Part shown: piece after piece, positions 44,850-54,932 of the stretch
How positions within the stretch are numbered: position 1 is the stretch's first letter
Layout: the number at the start of each line of letters is the position of its first letter
From: Trichobilharzia szidati
Lineage: Eukaryota; Platyhelminthes; Trematoda; Strigeidida; Schistosomatidae
Direction of reading: 5' to 3'
DNA: 64,000 nt
Assembly (NCBI GenBank): GCA_944472155.2
Contig: OX235272.1
Span: 88,418,020 to 88,482,019 of the forward strand
The notes under the pieces: generated by a model
What the model was told of the DNA's origin: nothing
Database searches by the model: none
The model's input: only the letters and a program-made list of their open reading frames with translations
Position numbers and translations under genes: made by a program

Positions 44850-45530
44850 TCAAAAGAATGGTTACTGAACAAAGAATATTCACATTTTCGATAACCTCTC
44901 CTTCGTCATCAGGTTCTACAGTTACATGCATCCATCACAGTGAATGAATGAATTAGTGTTATTAACAACAACATTAATGTTGTTTAAATAACATCAAATC
45001 AATAATAATATCAATGGATTACAGTTCGATATCATCAACATAACAATACACTGAATATCAGAAAAATTAGGAAAGATAATAATACAAATTCATGAATTTA
45101 TGGTTTCCACTAAAGTTCGACCAGGGTAGTAATAATGGCTGGCTGGACTTGCTTCTTCTACACACAAAGCACTGGTTGTTTCAGGCAAATCACGATAGCC
45201 TCTGATGTTTGGAGTATGTGGTACCTTGATGTTTTCGGCAATTTATTTGGTAGCCGGTAGATGACAGAAGAATCCTTCAATACTGGCTGGCTTTCTAGCC
45301 GGTTTCGACCAACTGGTCTAATATTGCGCTATCGATGTTTCTCACTACACCTTTATTTAACCACACCACGCTGATAGATGTTTCCGAGCGAGCTGGAAAA
45401 ATCAAGTTCCTATGGCAATGGCCAATATAACTCGCTCCTCCACAAGCTCATTTGAATTGGTAGGTACAACTAGAAGTGTCTAGTCTAGGTACTTCATCTT
45501 GCAATTGAGGAATCACCACCGGTCGTGTAA
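44850..45530 (-). mobile_element. Penelope-like element 3' part
   Basis: Reverse-strand GIY-YIG relic (about 45100-45480) with a 3' UTR to about 44855. The UTR includes CCTGATGACGAAGGAGAGGT then TATCGAAAA, a hammerhead-like pair of blocks. Confidence 0.68.
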
Positions 45531-45729
45531 AAAGTCTGTCTTGTAATTTCCCAGCATTAAAAGTTCTTGGTCTATTGCTTCTTTACTTATTAGAATATTC
45601 AAACCCAACTTACTCAATCTAGGTGTCAGATTTCGAAATCTTAAACAGTTCATTTTGTTAAGCGTATTTCAAACGATATCAGTGTTATTTAAGTGAATAA
45701 CTGTGTTGTGGTAATCAAGACTTTTATAT
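45531..45729. other. Unassigned sequence
   Basis: No feature recognised; possibly upstream Penelope-like coding debris. Confidence 0.3.
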
Positions 45730-45930
45730 AGAACCACCACTAGTTGGAGATCATTAAAGACCAGATAACACTGGATAACTATTTCTCCCTAGTTTGAGAC
45801 TATTTAACAGTGAGCACCCATGACACTACTAAGGATCGAGACCAAGAACTTCAGGTTATGAAACCAAACTCGCTGACCATTCAGCCACTGTGGGCTGGGA
45901 TTCATAGACCCATGAATTCCAAGTTTGTCA
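45730..45930 (-). repeat. SINE-B copy
   Basis: Degraded reverse copy: TAGTTTGAGACTATTTAACA and the A-box complement GCCACTGTGGGCTGGG. Confidence 0.45.
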
Positions 45931-46079
45931 GTTTGTCCTGTATGGGTACCATCAATCAATACCTGGACATTTTGGACCCCAATGGCCATGAATTCTTCAT
46001 GCAAATTCAGGAGCCGTCAATTAGCTGAAGATTAATATTAGGGATTATGGGTTTTTGTAAAAATTTGGATTAATTTCAG

Positions 46080-46268
46080 TGTAGGACAAAGTCAACGAGC
46101 CTGGTCTTTTCACCCCAAGGTTCCAAGTCCGAATCCTAGGAGGGTTTTAGATGCGCGTTCCGCTAAACAGTTTCAAACTAGTACGAAACCACTGTTCACT
46201 ATCCCCTGGTTTTTCAATGGTCTCTAATTCATAATGCTTCATGACAAAGTCTACTTTGAAACCAACAA
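46080..46268 (+). repeat. SINE-B copy
   Basis: CAAGTCCGAATCCTAGGAGG and CAAACTAGTACGAAACCACT; tail ACAAAGTCTACTTTGAAAC. Confidence 0.5.
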
Positions 46269-46269
46269 A

Positions 46270-47330
46270 TTTTCACGAATCTTTTATGCTACTGATATAA
46301 TTGTTAGTAGTAAACTACATTTGTTTGGAAATTGATTCAGGCATTACACTAGAAATATAATAATCATGATAGTTATAAATCTTCTGCAAAAGGAATAATA
46401 TTGGGAAACGTATCTTTTGCGTTGACATATTCTATAGTTTGGATCCAAGATTTTTCAACATAAACATCTTCATTAAAGTATTCTTGAGTATTCTTCAAGT
46501 TATACTGGCTATTTGACTGATAATAAATGCACCCATACGACGGTTAATATAAGTATTGGGTTAAAAGTTAAGGTATTGATTAAGGTTAGGGTGTTTCATT
46601 ATTATTATGTTAATTTTTCTCCTAAATAGACGGCCTTCTGATGTAGAATACACAGCAGGTTTTGTAATTTAACGAATGGTATGAGTTCATGCTTATTGTT
46701 GCGTTTGCATTCAGAGGTGGCTGGCATTTAACTAAGTCGTGGTTCAGTGAAGAGTCTCTTTTCAGAGGCGAATTCATCCAATTAGCTGTTCAATCACAAT
46801 TATATGATTATAATTGTTTTTCTATGTGTGTGTACATTAGGTTTGTCAGACAAAAATGAATATTAGTTTTGGGATATTGTTCACGTCATCAAAACATTTC
46901 AAAGACTGTGATGAATAATCAAATTGTAACAAGGAGTGTGTGTGTGTGGGGGGGGGGTAAAGATTAGTAAGAGTGTTGCAGTGATGACTTGTCGTTGCAT
47001 AAAAGTTGAAAGTATGTATTATAGTTACGCAATAAGACGAACAACTTTATGAATGAGTTGTAATCAAGATTCATATAACAACGAAGGAAGACAGGTATAC
47101 TGGTCATTAGATGCATATCTTGTCTAAAAGGGTTCAAGAACACTAGCCCGAATGATAGCAAATAGGTGATAGCTGCTCTGTAAGGAGTGTGATAATCGAA
47201 CGCCTTGTCAACACTCGCCATTCCATCTCAACAAATGTCTCCTTCAAAGTAATCTACACAGTTAAAAATAACCAACCATAGGCAATACGCTTTCGTCTAG
47301 TTTGCATCGCTGAAGCCTTATCAGTTCATA
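46270..47330. other. Unassigned, with a (GT)n/(G)n run near 46938-46957
   Basis: No gene or family recognised over about 1 kb. Confidence 0.4.
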
Positions 47331-47334
47331 TTCA

Positions 47335-48012
47335 TTTATTGGTTTGTTGGGATTTGATTGATTGGTACAGGATTTCATCATGAGCTGACATCGGTTAGAG
47401 AACCATTGAAAAACCTGCCGGGGAGTACTGGACAGCTGTTTCGTCCTCCTTCTCTGGGACTCTCCAGCAGTAAGCATGCACTACAGAGATCGAACCCAGG
47501 AACTTCTGGTTACAAGGCGAGTTAGCTCGTAGGCCATTAAGCCACTGGGACCCGATCCAATGGCCAGCCCATGAGTTCCAACTTCTGCCAATTCATGACA
47601 TAGGGCAACCGCTAGCCAATGTCTTCGGCGAGTATTTGTCCTCACACTCGACCTGCTGTACCCCAAAGGACACGACTTCCTACTAGAATCCCGGGCAACT
47701 ACTTACCTGAATAAGGCCAGTCGCTAGTAAGCATCTCATTGCGGGTGCAGCCGGTCGGTTGTGAGGATAAATACTCACCGAAGTCATGAATTGGCAGAAA
47801 TTGGAATTCATGGGCCAGCCATTGGATCGGATCCCAGGGGCTTAAAGGTCTACGAGCTAACTCGCCTTGTAACCGGAAGGTCCTGGGTTTGAACCTAGCT
47901 GTGGTGGGTGCGAAATGCTGAAGGGTCCCAAGCTGGTAAGAAACAGCTATCCAGTACTTCCAGCTGGTTTTCCAATGGTTCTCTAACTGATGTCAGCTCA
48001 TGATGAAATCCC
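47335..48012. repeat. Long palindrome of two inverted SINE-A copies
   Basis: A reverse copy (about 47340-47660) and a forward copy (about 47745-48012) meet 5' to 5' around about 85 bp containing CAGTCGCTAGTAAGCATCTC. Both keep the pol III boxes (forward B box GGTTTGAACC near 47885, one base off). The right tail is short. Confidence 0.8.
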
Positions 48013-48144
48013 GTAACCAAAATATCAGACAGACAATACACTCAGATGGAGAGTATCATATCTTGAAGATTAAACTGTAGATTTCTGTAAATGACCTCAA
48101 CCAGTATTTACCACTACATGATATGATATTGATTATATAGTAAT

Positions 48145-48605
48145 AATAATGTTATTGTTCCCTTGAGTTCCAAGTGGGACACAGAGCTTTAGCAGCACAT
48201 ATTCACTTGAATCTATTCACCGCAGTCTTTCTTAGCCCACTCCACGACTTACCATAAGCCTTCATTTCTCCCCCACACGATCTCCTCCATGCCAACCTTA
48301 GAGTCACCCCGAACTCGTCAGTTTCCACTCGGGTTCCACTCAAGGGCTTCATGCGTGATTTCATCCAACAATCCCCTCAGATTATGTCTCACTCATCTGC
48401 ATTTCCCTCTACATATTTCTTAGATAATATGTTCTTGTTTGGTTCGTTGACATGGATCCTTGTTGCATAACATTCCCAGCCGACCATCTGATCTTTAGTA
48501 TCGAGGCAGAGAAGAGGGACAACTGTTGATGAAAACTTGAAGTAGCCTACTGGAGATGCGTTTAGTGACACGCGCTGCATCAATTCCCTGAAACGTACAA
48601 AAGCA
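48145..48605 (-). mobile_element. RTE-like 3' fragment
   Basis: The tail complement TTATTGTTCCCTTGAGTTCC is near 48152; degraded C-terminal coding. It ends about 90 bases before exon 9. Confidence 0.6.
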
Positions 48606-48696
48606 TTAACCTTATATTACTGTTTGAAAGTTGGTCATTAATTTTCAGCCATTCTTTAAATTAACATTTTTCATTGTTTTTTCTTTCGTTTTCAAG

Positions 48697-48853
48697 GGTT
48701 TAACAACAGACGATGATGAAGCATTTAAACGATTTTTAAACAATTTAGTATTCTCTTTAACTGAACCGCCAACAGCTGAAGCTGAAAATTTTAACAAAGA
48801 ATTTCTACGACTTATCGATGAAACACGTGAACACTGGAATAGAACTAAAACAT
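48697..48853 (+). CDS. Plakin gene exon 9
   Basis: There are 157 bases: 52 codons plus one base, acceptor TTTCAAG at 48696, donor GTAAGT at 48854. The peptide runs from GLTTDDDEAFKRFLNNLVF to the helix ETREHWNRTKT, with an AEAENFNKEF helix between. The composition and Trp position fit a spectrin-repeat B/C helix. The leftover T joins TT of exon 10 to make Phe. Confidence 0.82.
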
Positions 48854-48947
48854 GTAAGTGAATGGCTAATAATTTATGCTCTGAAAGATAATTTAGAAAT
48901 TCGTTAACAATGCGTTTTTTTAATAAAAACATATTAAATGATTCTAG

Positions 48948-49620
48948 GAAGCACGGTTTCAACCACAGGCGTATTGAGCGGATGAAGATATCAAAGCCAG
49001 CCTGAATCGGAAAGGCAAGATTCGCCTTCATCAACCTGAAACCAGTTTGGAAATCTTCTGCTGTCATTCAGCCGGCCAGCATAAACAAAAAGATTCGGAG
49101 TTTCAACACAAATGTCAAGTCAGTCAGTTCTTCTACACGGGTGAGAAACTTGCACTGCGTGTCACAAAAGCGATTTTCAACAGCCAGTTACAGACTTGTA
49201 TCAACAGCTGCCTGCCTTCGCTGGCATCCATAATGAAGATCAAATGACTGGCTGGTCAACCAGAAAGAATTACCAACAAGAAACTCTGGCTGGGAACAAA
49301 CCAACAGGCGAGAGCCGATCGCTCAACGAATATGTAGGAGAAAATGTAGATGGATTGGGTATACGCTGAGGAGAATGTCGAATGACATCGCGCTCAGTGC
49401 AGGCCAACGCACTACTAGAATCCGAATGGGAAGCGAAGAGTGGGTCGTCAGTGCGAGGGTGAAATGGGGGAGATCGTGTGTTGGGGAGGAGGAGATGAGA
49501 GATTATGGGCAATCGTGGATGCAGGTGAAGAGGACAGCAGAGAACAGAACAAAGTGGAGATGTGTTGTTGAATCCCTATGTTCCACTTGGAACCCAAGGG
49601 ATTATGATAAATGATTCGAT
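48948..49620 (+). mobile_element. RTE-like 3' fragment
   Basis: From the sequence encoding the STTGGTDEDVK-type block to the tail GTTGAATCCCTATGTTCCAC, GGAACCCAAGGG. Several frameshifts. Confidence 0.68.
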
Positions 49621-49689
49621 GAACCTAAACTATGAAATATTTGATGGCATTACAATTCAGTGACAGTGCAGAATTAATTAATTAAATAA

Positions 49690-50000
49690 CCAAGTTTTCA
49701 TGAGCTAGTTTGCAGGGATATGAGTGATTTCAAGTGAAGCCAAGAACTTACATCAGTTAAGCAGTTACTGAAAATCAAGACAAAGATACTGAAGAGCTGT
49801 TTTACTCTAGTTTGGGACTCTTCAGCCGTACTCACCCTTGACCACGCTGATAGGGATCGTGACAAGAACTTGGGAATGCAATCCAGTGGCCCATCACTTT
49901 GCAGGGATTGGATTGATCTCAGGTTAGATGACAAGCTGACACTAGTTAGAGAAAGTGTGAAAATCAAGGATTACTGGGCAGCTGTTTTACAACTTATAAG
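49690..50000 (-). repeat. Two degraded SINE-A/B fragments
   Basis: TTTGCAGGGAT starts occur at about 49710 and 49901, each followed by a reverse family order; the second looks inserted in the first. Confidence 0.5.
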
Positions 50001-50269
50001 TCATCATAACTCAACTACAAGGGCAGGATTCATATAGAATAGAAGTGATATAATCGCCGCCTTCAGCCGAAATATGAACTCGTTCCATTCAGTCGCCTTT
50101 TATATTCATAAAAAGCATTAATAACAATGTCTTTGTTGATATCAAACACCAAAATATCGAAGAGAATATTCTTTGTCCAGTGACCATTATTTTTTGAATA
50201 TCTAAAATAAGCTCAATAATTCTTAGTCTGGAATATGGTCAACGGTGTATATGCACATATTAAGCTAAA
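50001..50269. other. Unassigned sequence
   Basis: No feature recognised. Confidence 0.35.
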
Positions 50270-50405
50270 TGTTTAGTTAATACAATGATGACCAGCAAGG
50301 GAAGCAAGGATTCACATTTCGTTCTATTCTGTACTTGTCAACTGGATGTACCTGCATTCCTACTGATTGATGGTATTCCCAGTAGGACTCGATATAGGGC
50401 ATAAA
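50270..50405 (-). repeat. Sm-alpha-like repeat fragment
   Basis: GGATGTACCTGCATTCC on the + strand marks the reverse hammerhead region. The reverse core reads TTGACAAG with CGAAA retained. Confidence 0.6.
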
Positions 50406-50787
50406 TACAAAAAAGTAACTAACTGTCTTTCAAGCAAAGTCAGAAACATGCTGAACACGTAAACGTAAGTTGTGCAAGCGCTTACATAAAGACAACCAAC
50501 AATCATATGACAGTATCAGTTAGCAAGCTAGAAGTCATATTTGATTAATGTTTATCCACTACAGAATAAGAAGTACATGTCTAATTTCAACTGCCCATAT
50601 AAATAAATCTTCAGAACCTCAACCGCATCTTGAAGTAGGTCATTTTCAATGCAACCAACAGAATTTTCTATCTATCTACTGAATTCCTTTTCGCTCTGTA
50701 GACTCAACAAACTTCAGTAGATGAATTTCACTTAATTTTCAATAGTTGGTTTGTAAGATTAGATTTACGAGTTGAAGATTAGATTTG
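50406..50787. other. Unassigned sequence
   Basis: No feature recognised. Confidence 0.35.
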
Positions 50788-51211
50788 TTTTTACGAGTTG
50801 ACGACGGATTGATATAAGTTAGAGAATCTTTGAAAACCGGCACTGGAGTACTGGACAACTGTTTCATCCTAGTGTGGGATTCATCGGCAGTACCAAGCCA
50901 CTGGCAGAAATCGAACATAGAACCTTCTGGTTACAAGGCAAGCTCGTATACCATTCAAAAACTGGGACCCAATTCGCCCTAAATCACGAATTGTTAGAAG
51001 TTAGAATTCATGGGTTGGTCATTGAGTCGGTTCCCAGTGGCTGAATGGTATACAAGCTTGCCTTGTAACCGGAAGGTCCTGGGTTCGAACCCCTGTTGAG
51101 GATAAGTATTACCGATGAATCCCGAACTAGGATGAAACAGCTGTCCAGTACTCCAGTGCTGGTTTTCAATGTTTTTCTAACTGATATCAATCCATGATCA
51201 ACTCGTAAAAA
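50788..51211. repeat. Palindrome of two inverted SINE-A/B copies
   Basis: Outer ends TTTTTACGAGTTGA and TCAACTCGTAAAAA are perfect complements. Arms are about 190 bp around a spacer of about 47 bp; the forward arm has A box CAGTGGCTGAATGG and B box GGGTTCGAACCCC. Confidence 0.82.
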
Positions 51212-51494
51212 CAATTTCATTTGAACACTCCTTTTGAAAAAACATTCCAGAGTATTAATTAGTTGAAGTCAGATTGTTAAATCATACAATGAATATTTGT
51301 AAAGTCAAAAAAGTTTATCCTTGTACATGTTTGCTTACTTGATTTATAATCCAAGTCCATTCTGATTAGGAATGCCTAACAGTGACAGTTATGTTCATAC
51401 TTTGTACTTTAAGACAATAGAGGTTTCGAACTCCTGCTGCTGTCATTGTTGACAATAATATTTCTGTTTACGCTTTTTTGGGTTATTCCGAATT
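51212..51494. other. Unassigned sequence
   Basis: No feature recognised. Confidence 0.35.
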
Positions 51495-52200
51495 TTGTCA
51501 AAAGAATGGTTACTGAACAAAGAATATTCACATTTTCGATAACCTCTCCTTCTTCATCAGGTTCTACAGTTATATGCATCCATCACAGTGAATGAATGAA
51601 TTAGTGTTATTAACAAAAACATTAATGTTGTTTCAGTGACATCGAATCAATAATAATAATATCAATGGATTAAAGTTCGGTGGCATCAACATAACACTAC
51701 ACACTGAATATTAGAAAAATTAGGAAAGATAATAATACAAATTCACGAGTTTATAATCTCCACTGAAGGTCAGGGCAGTAGAAGTGACTGGACACACACA
51801 AAGCACTGATTTTTTCACGCGAATCACGATAGCCTGTGATGCTTGGAGCATGAGGTAACTGGATGCTTCTGGAAATTTATTTGGTACCCGATAGATTATG
51901 GAAAAGGACGCTTCAATGCTGGATTTGTGGCGGTTTTGGACCAGGTGTCGCAACACCGCGCTACTGATGCTTCTCACTACACCTTTATTTAGCCCCACCA
52001 CACTGGTAGATGTTCCCGAGCGAGCACGAAAAATCAAGTTCCCAGAGCAACGGCCAATATAACTCTCACCTCCACAAGCTCATTTGAATTGGTAGATACA
52101 AGAAGAGGTAGCTAGTCTAAGTACTTCATCTTGCTGTTGAAGGGTCACCACCGGTCGTTTAGGAAATAAGACTTGTAATTTGCCAGCATTAAACGTTCTT
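51495..52200 (-). mobile_element. Penelope-like element 3' part
   Basis: Same family as 44.85 kb. The 3' UTR complement occupies about 51500-51745 and the nuclease region follows. Confidence 0.72.
51720..52037 (-). pseudogene. GIY-YIG endonuclease relic
   Basis: 105 codons. Read upstream of the Met, the same frame gives ESYIGRCSGNLIFRARSG, the nuclease heart, then KGVVRSISSAVLRHLV and an IIYRVPNKFPEAS block. This is the longest open nuclease frame in the window, but upstream parts are missing. Confidence 0.68.
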
Positions 52201-52455
52201 CCGAATTTCTGAATGAATTCTGAATAAAGTACTCTGAGTTGTAATGTTTCGTATTGAAAGATCTGTTCCTTTGAATGGGCACACCTTCCAGTTACTCGAA
52301 GTCTATATTCTATACAATACTCAAGGTTCCCATGTCAGTAGTTCTTTAAATATCTGAATAATTATAAAAAAAAGAATTAAAAAGTTTTCAAATAATTTTA
52401 TTGTTAATAAACCTATTCAACTTACTAACATGAAAAGTGTATAACTCAAATAAAG
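52201..52455. other. Unassigned sequence
   Basis: No feature recognised. Confidence 0.3.
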
Positions 52456-52456
52456 T

Positions 52457-53655
52457 CAAATAGCTTTCTATCAGGAGTTAGCAAATGGTCTTCGTCTAAT
52501 GGTCTTAAACTAAATCCTTCCAAATGTCAAACTGTTAATTTCAGTTTCCGATGTAAAAGAAAGTTAAATGATGAAGCTGTTGGTTCTTATGACCGTTGCA
52601 AAATTGATGATACTGATATAGAAACCAAGTCTGAAGTTAAGTATCTTGGATTAATTCTTTCTACTGACCTATCCTGGTCTTCCCATGTCTTAGCGATTTC
52701 TAAAAAATATTTCGTCTGACTTTTTACATTAAGAAGTTAAGGCACTCAGGCATAACTCAACCACCTCCTCCTCTTACAGTTTGTCAACTCGTGCATCTTA
52801 CCTATTCTTCTTTACTGTTCACCCTTATTCTTTCCTGGATTGCTTAAAAAAGACTTTGTCATACTTCGTAGAACTCTGAAGACTGTCAGTAGGGCGAGTG
52901 GTATCCCATTAGGCCACATCGTTGACATTGTCATTGATAGGCACTTGATGTCATGCAACAAATTTGCTAAAGGAATTTTGTCAGACTGTGAGCACCCACT
53001 CTACCCGCAGCTCCAACCTTGTGTCTCCTCAGGTAAAACAAGAAGTCTTTTCAGAAGACTTTATACACGTACGTCTAAGTACAAAAATTCCACTATACCA
53101 TATTTGGCACGTACTTTATGTGATGAAAATAGTGTTAGGCATGAACTAACTAACCTTCTTTGCACTACTAAATAAACCTTTTTCCTCCATCCTTACAACA
53201 TCAACCTTTATTGTTATTGTACTTCTTATATTTATAATCCTCTCAATTTTTTGTTTTTATTTCTTTATTTTTTCATAAGTGTGAACATCATTTAAGCTGT
53301 GTTATAACTGTTAATTTTGTATTTCCCCTCACCATACTATATCAACAGAACATTAGATTCAATAATCTATAACATGCTAAAATTTCCAAACTGAATCGAC
53401 AGTACTGTTTGAAGCGAACTCACTGTTATTATAATTATTATTATATTTATTATTCTCATTTTGTACTTCGAATATTTTTGACTTTATACCGTAAATGTGG
53501 ACAAATTCCTTTGGTTAATTTTGTTTTAATTTTTAATTTTATTTATATTTTGAGTAAATCAGATGCAATATTGTGACAAATGCTGAGAATTCCATTCTGT
53601 ATTATAAGTACTGTTTTTGGAATAAAGTAGATTATTATTATCATTATTATAAATA
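52457..53655 (+). mobile_element. CR1-clade retrotransposon 3' fragment
   Basis: Starts just after the YADD region (SNGLKLNPSKCQTVNF). It includes EVKYLGLILSTDLSWSSHV, a frameshift near 52700, the C-terminal frame, a UTR of about 450 bp and TGGAATAAAGTAGATT(ATT)n. The end lies about 50 bases before exon 10. Confidence 0.78.
52840..53175 (+). pseudogene. CR1-like RT protein, C-terminal fragment
   Basis: 111 codons with ILRRTLKTVSRASGIPLGHI, DRHLMSCNKFAKGI, HPLYPQLQPC, SSGKTRSLFRRLYTRTSKYK and a natural stop. Best-preserved copy of this segment in the window. Confidence 0.75.
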
Positions 53656-53702
53656 TTTATAGACCTTTATGTTTTTCAAATTTTATTTTTTTTCTTTAAT
53701 AG

Positions 53703-53782
53703 TTGGAACACGAATGCCGGGTGGTATTCATCTACGTAGGACAGAAATTGCTGTATTTCAGAGTTTACTTGATTGGAATAAA
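53703..53782 (+). CDS. Plakin gene exon 10
   Basis: There are 80 bases: 2 completing a Phe codon, then 26 residues (GTRMPGGIHLRRTEIAVFQS, then LLDWNK). The acceptor is TTTAATAG at 53702, preceded by a T-rich tract, and the donor is GTGAGT at 53783. The acceptor lies about 50 bases downstream of the (ATT)n end of a CR1-like insertion, so the retroelement borders the splice-control region. Confidence 0.8.
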
Positions 53783-53829
53783 GTGAGTCATAATTTGTCT
53801 TATCAGTATTATTGATTATTAAATTATAT

Positions 53830-54010
53830 GTATATATATTCAGTGAGTCGATGATTCAGTAGTAAAGTACTCGGCAACCACTCGCATGATTTGAGGTCGA
53901 TTCCCCGCCGATACACTTGTTAACCTCGTCTAGTTTACTGGGCGTTAGTAATCCTGGAAAAGAGAAGAGGTTGGTTGTAAGACTAGCCGCCCTATCACGT
54001 AAAACCAACA
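53830..54010 (+). repeat. SINE-D copy fused to RTE sequence
   Basis: GAGTCGATGATTCAGTAGTA head, B box GGTCGATTCC, body AGAGAAGAGGTTGGTTG; passes straight into RTE sequence at about 54012. Confidence 0.6.
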
Positions 54011-54109
54011 ACACCATCAACAGGAGAAGTCTAAAAGTGGTCACCTCATTCATTTATCCCGCCCAGACAACATCTTCTCAACTACAGGTGGCACTGATTA
54101 TAATTATTA

Positions 54110-54322
54110 TTATTGTTCCCTTGGGTTCCTAGTGGAATATAGGGCTTCAACTGCACGCCTCCACTTGCTTCTGTCTTGTGCTGTACTTTTCACTTGCATC
54201 CATGTTATTCCATACTGTTTCAGTTCCTCATCACACGATCTCCTCCATGTCACCCTTGGACGTCCCACTCGCCGCTCTCCTTTCGGGTTCCACTCGAGCG
54301 TTAGCCTGACTCGCGATTTCAC
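54110..54322 (-). pseudogene. RTE C-terminal end
   Basis: 70 codons: LEWNPKGERRVGRPRVTWRR, SCDEELKQYGITWMQVKS, AQDRSKWRRAVEALYSTRNP. This terminal segment is conserved in several other copies (24.6 kb minus; 40.9, 49.4, 34.8 kb plus). Confidence 0.75.
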
Positions 54323-54338
54323 CCAGCGGCCTCCTCAG

Positions 54339-54932
54339 CTAGTGTCCAATCCATCTCCCCTTCCTCCTGCATATTTGTTGGGCGATTGGTCCCTGTTTTG
54401 TTTGTTCCCATAGTTTCTTGTTGGTGATTCTTTCCGGCTGGCCATCTGATCTTGAGTATAGAACGAAGACAGTTGTTGATAAAGGTCTGCAACCTAATGG
54501 AAATGTTCTTTGTGACCCGCCAAGTTTCTGATCCGTATAGAAGAACTGACTGACTTGACATTTGTATTGAAAATCCGAATTTTGTTGTTGATGCTGAGGA
54601 GTGACGAAGATTTCCAGATTGGTTTCAGGTTGATGAATGTGTTTCTCGCCTTCTCGATTCTCGATTTGACATCGTCGTCCGTTCCTCCTGTAGTTGAGAC
54701 AATTCTCCCTAGATAAGTAAATGAAGTAACCTCCTTCAAATCCCTCCCGTTGATGGTGATTGGCGGTGGATGTTGCTGTTGTTGTTGTTGTTGTTGGTTG
54801 GTTATTTTGATAACCTCCGTCTTGTCTATGTTCACCTGGAGTCCTGTCTTCACCGGCTGTTTCTTCGACCAGTTTGTCGGTTTTCGCTTGTAAGTCTTCG
54901 ATTTTGTGTGACATCAAACATAAATCATCCAC
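54339..54932 (-). pseudogene. RTE segment after the FADD break
   Basis: Resumes as VDDLCLMSHKIEDLQAKTDK from a GTG codon. The frame agrees with the family to EETAGEDR, then the expected reading (KTGLQVNIDKTEVIKITN, QQQQQQQQ, ITINGRDLKEVTSF) moves to the frame at 54494-54853. Confidence 0.72.
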
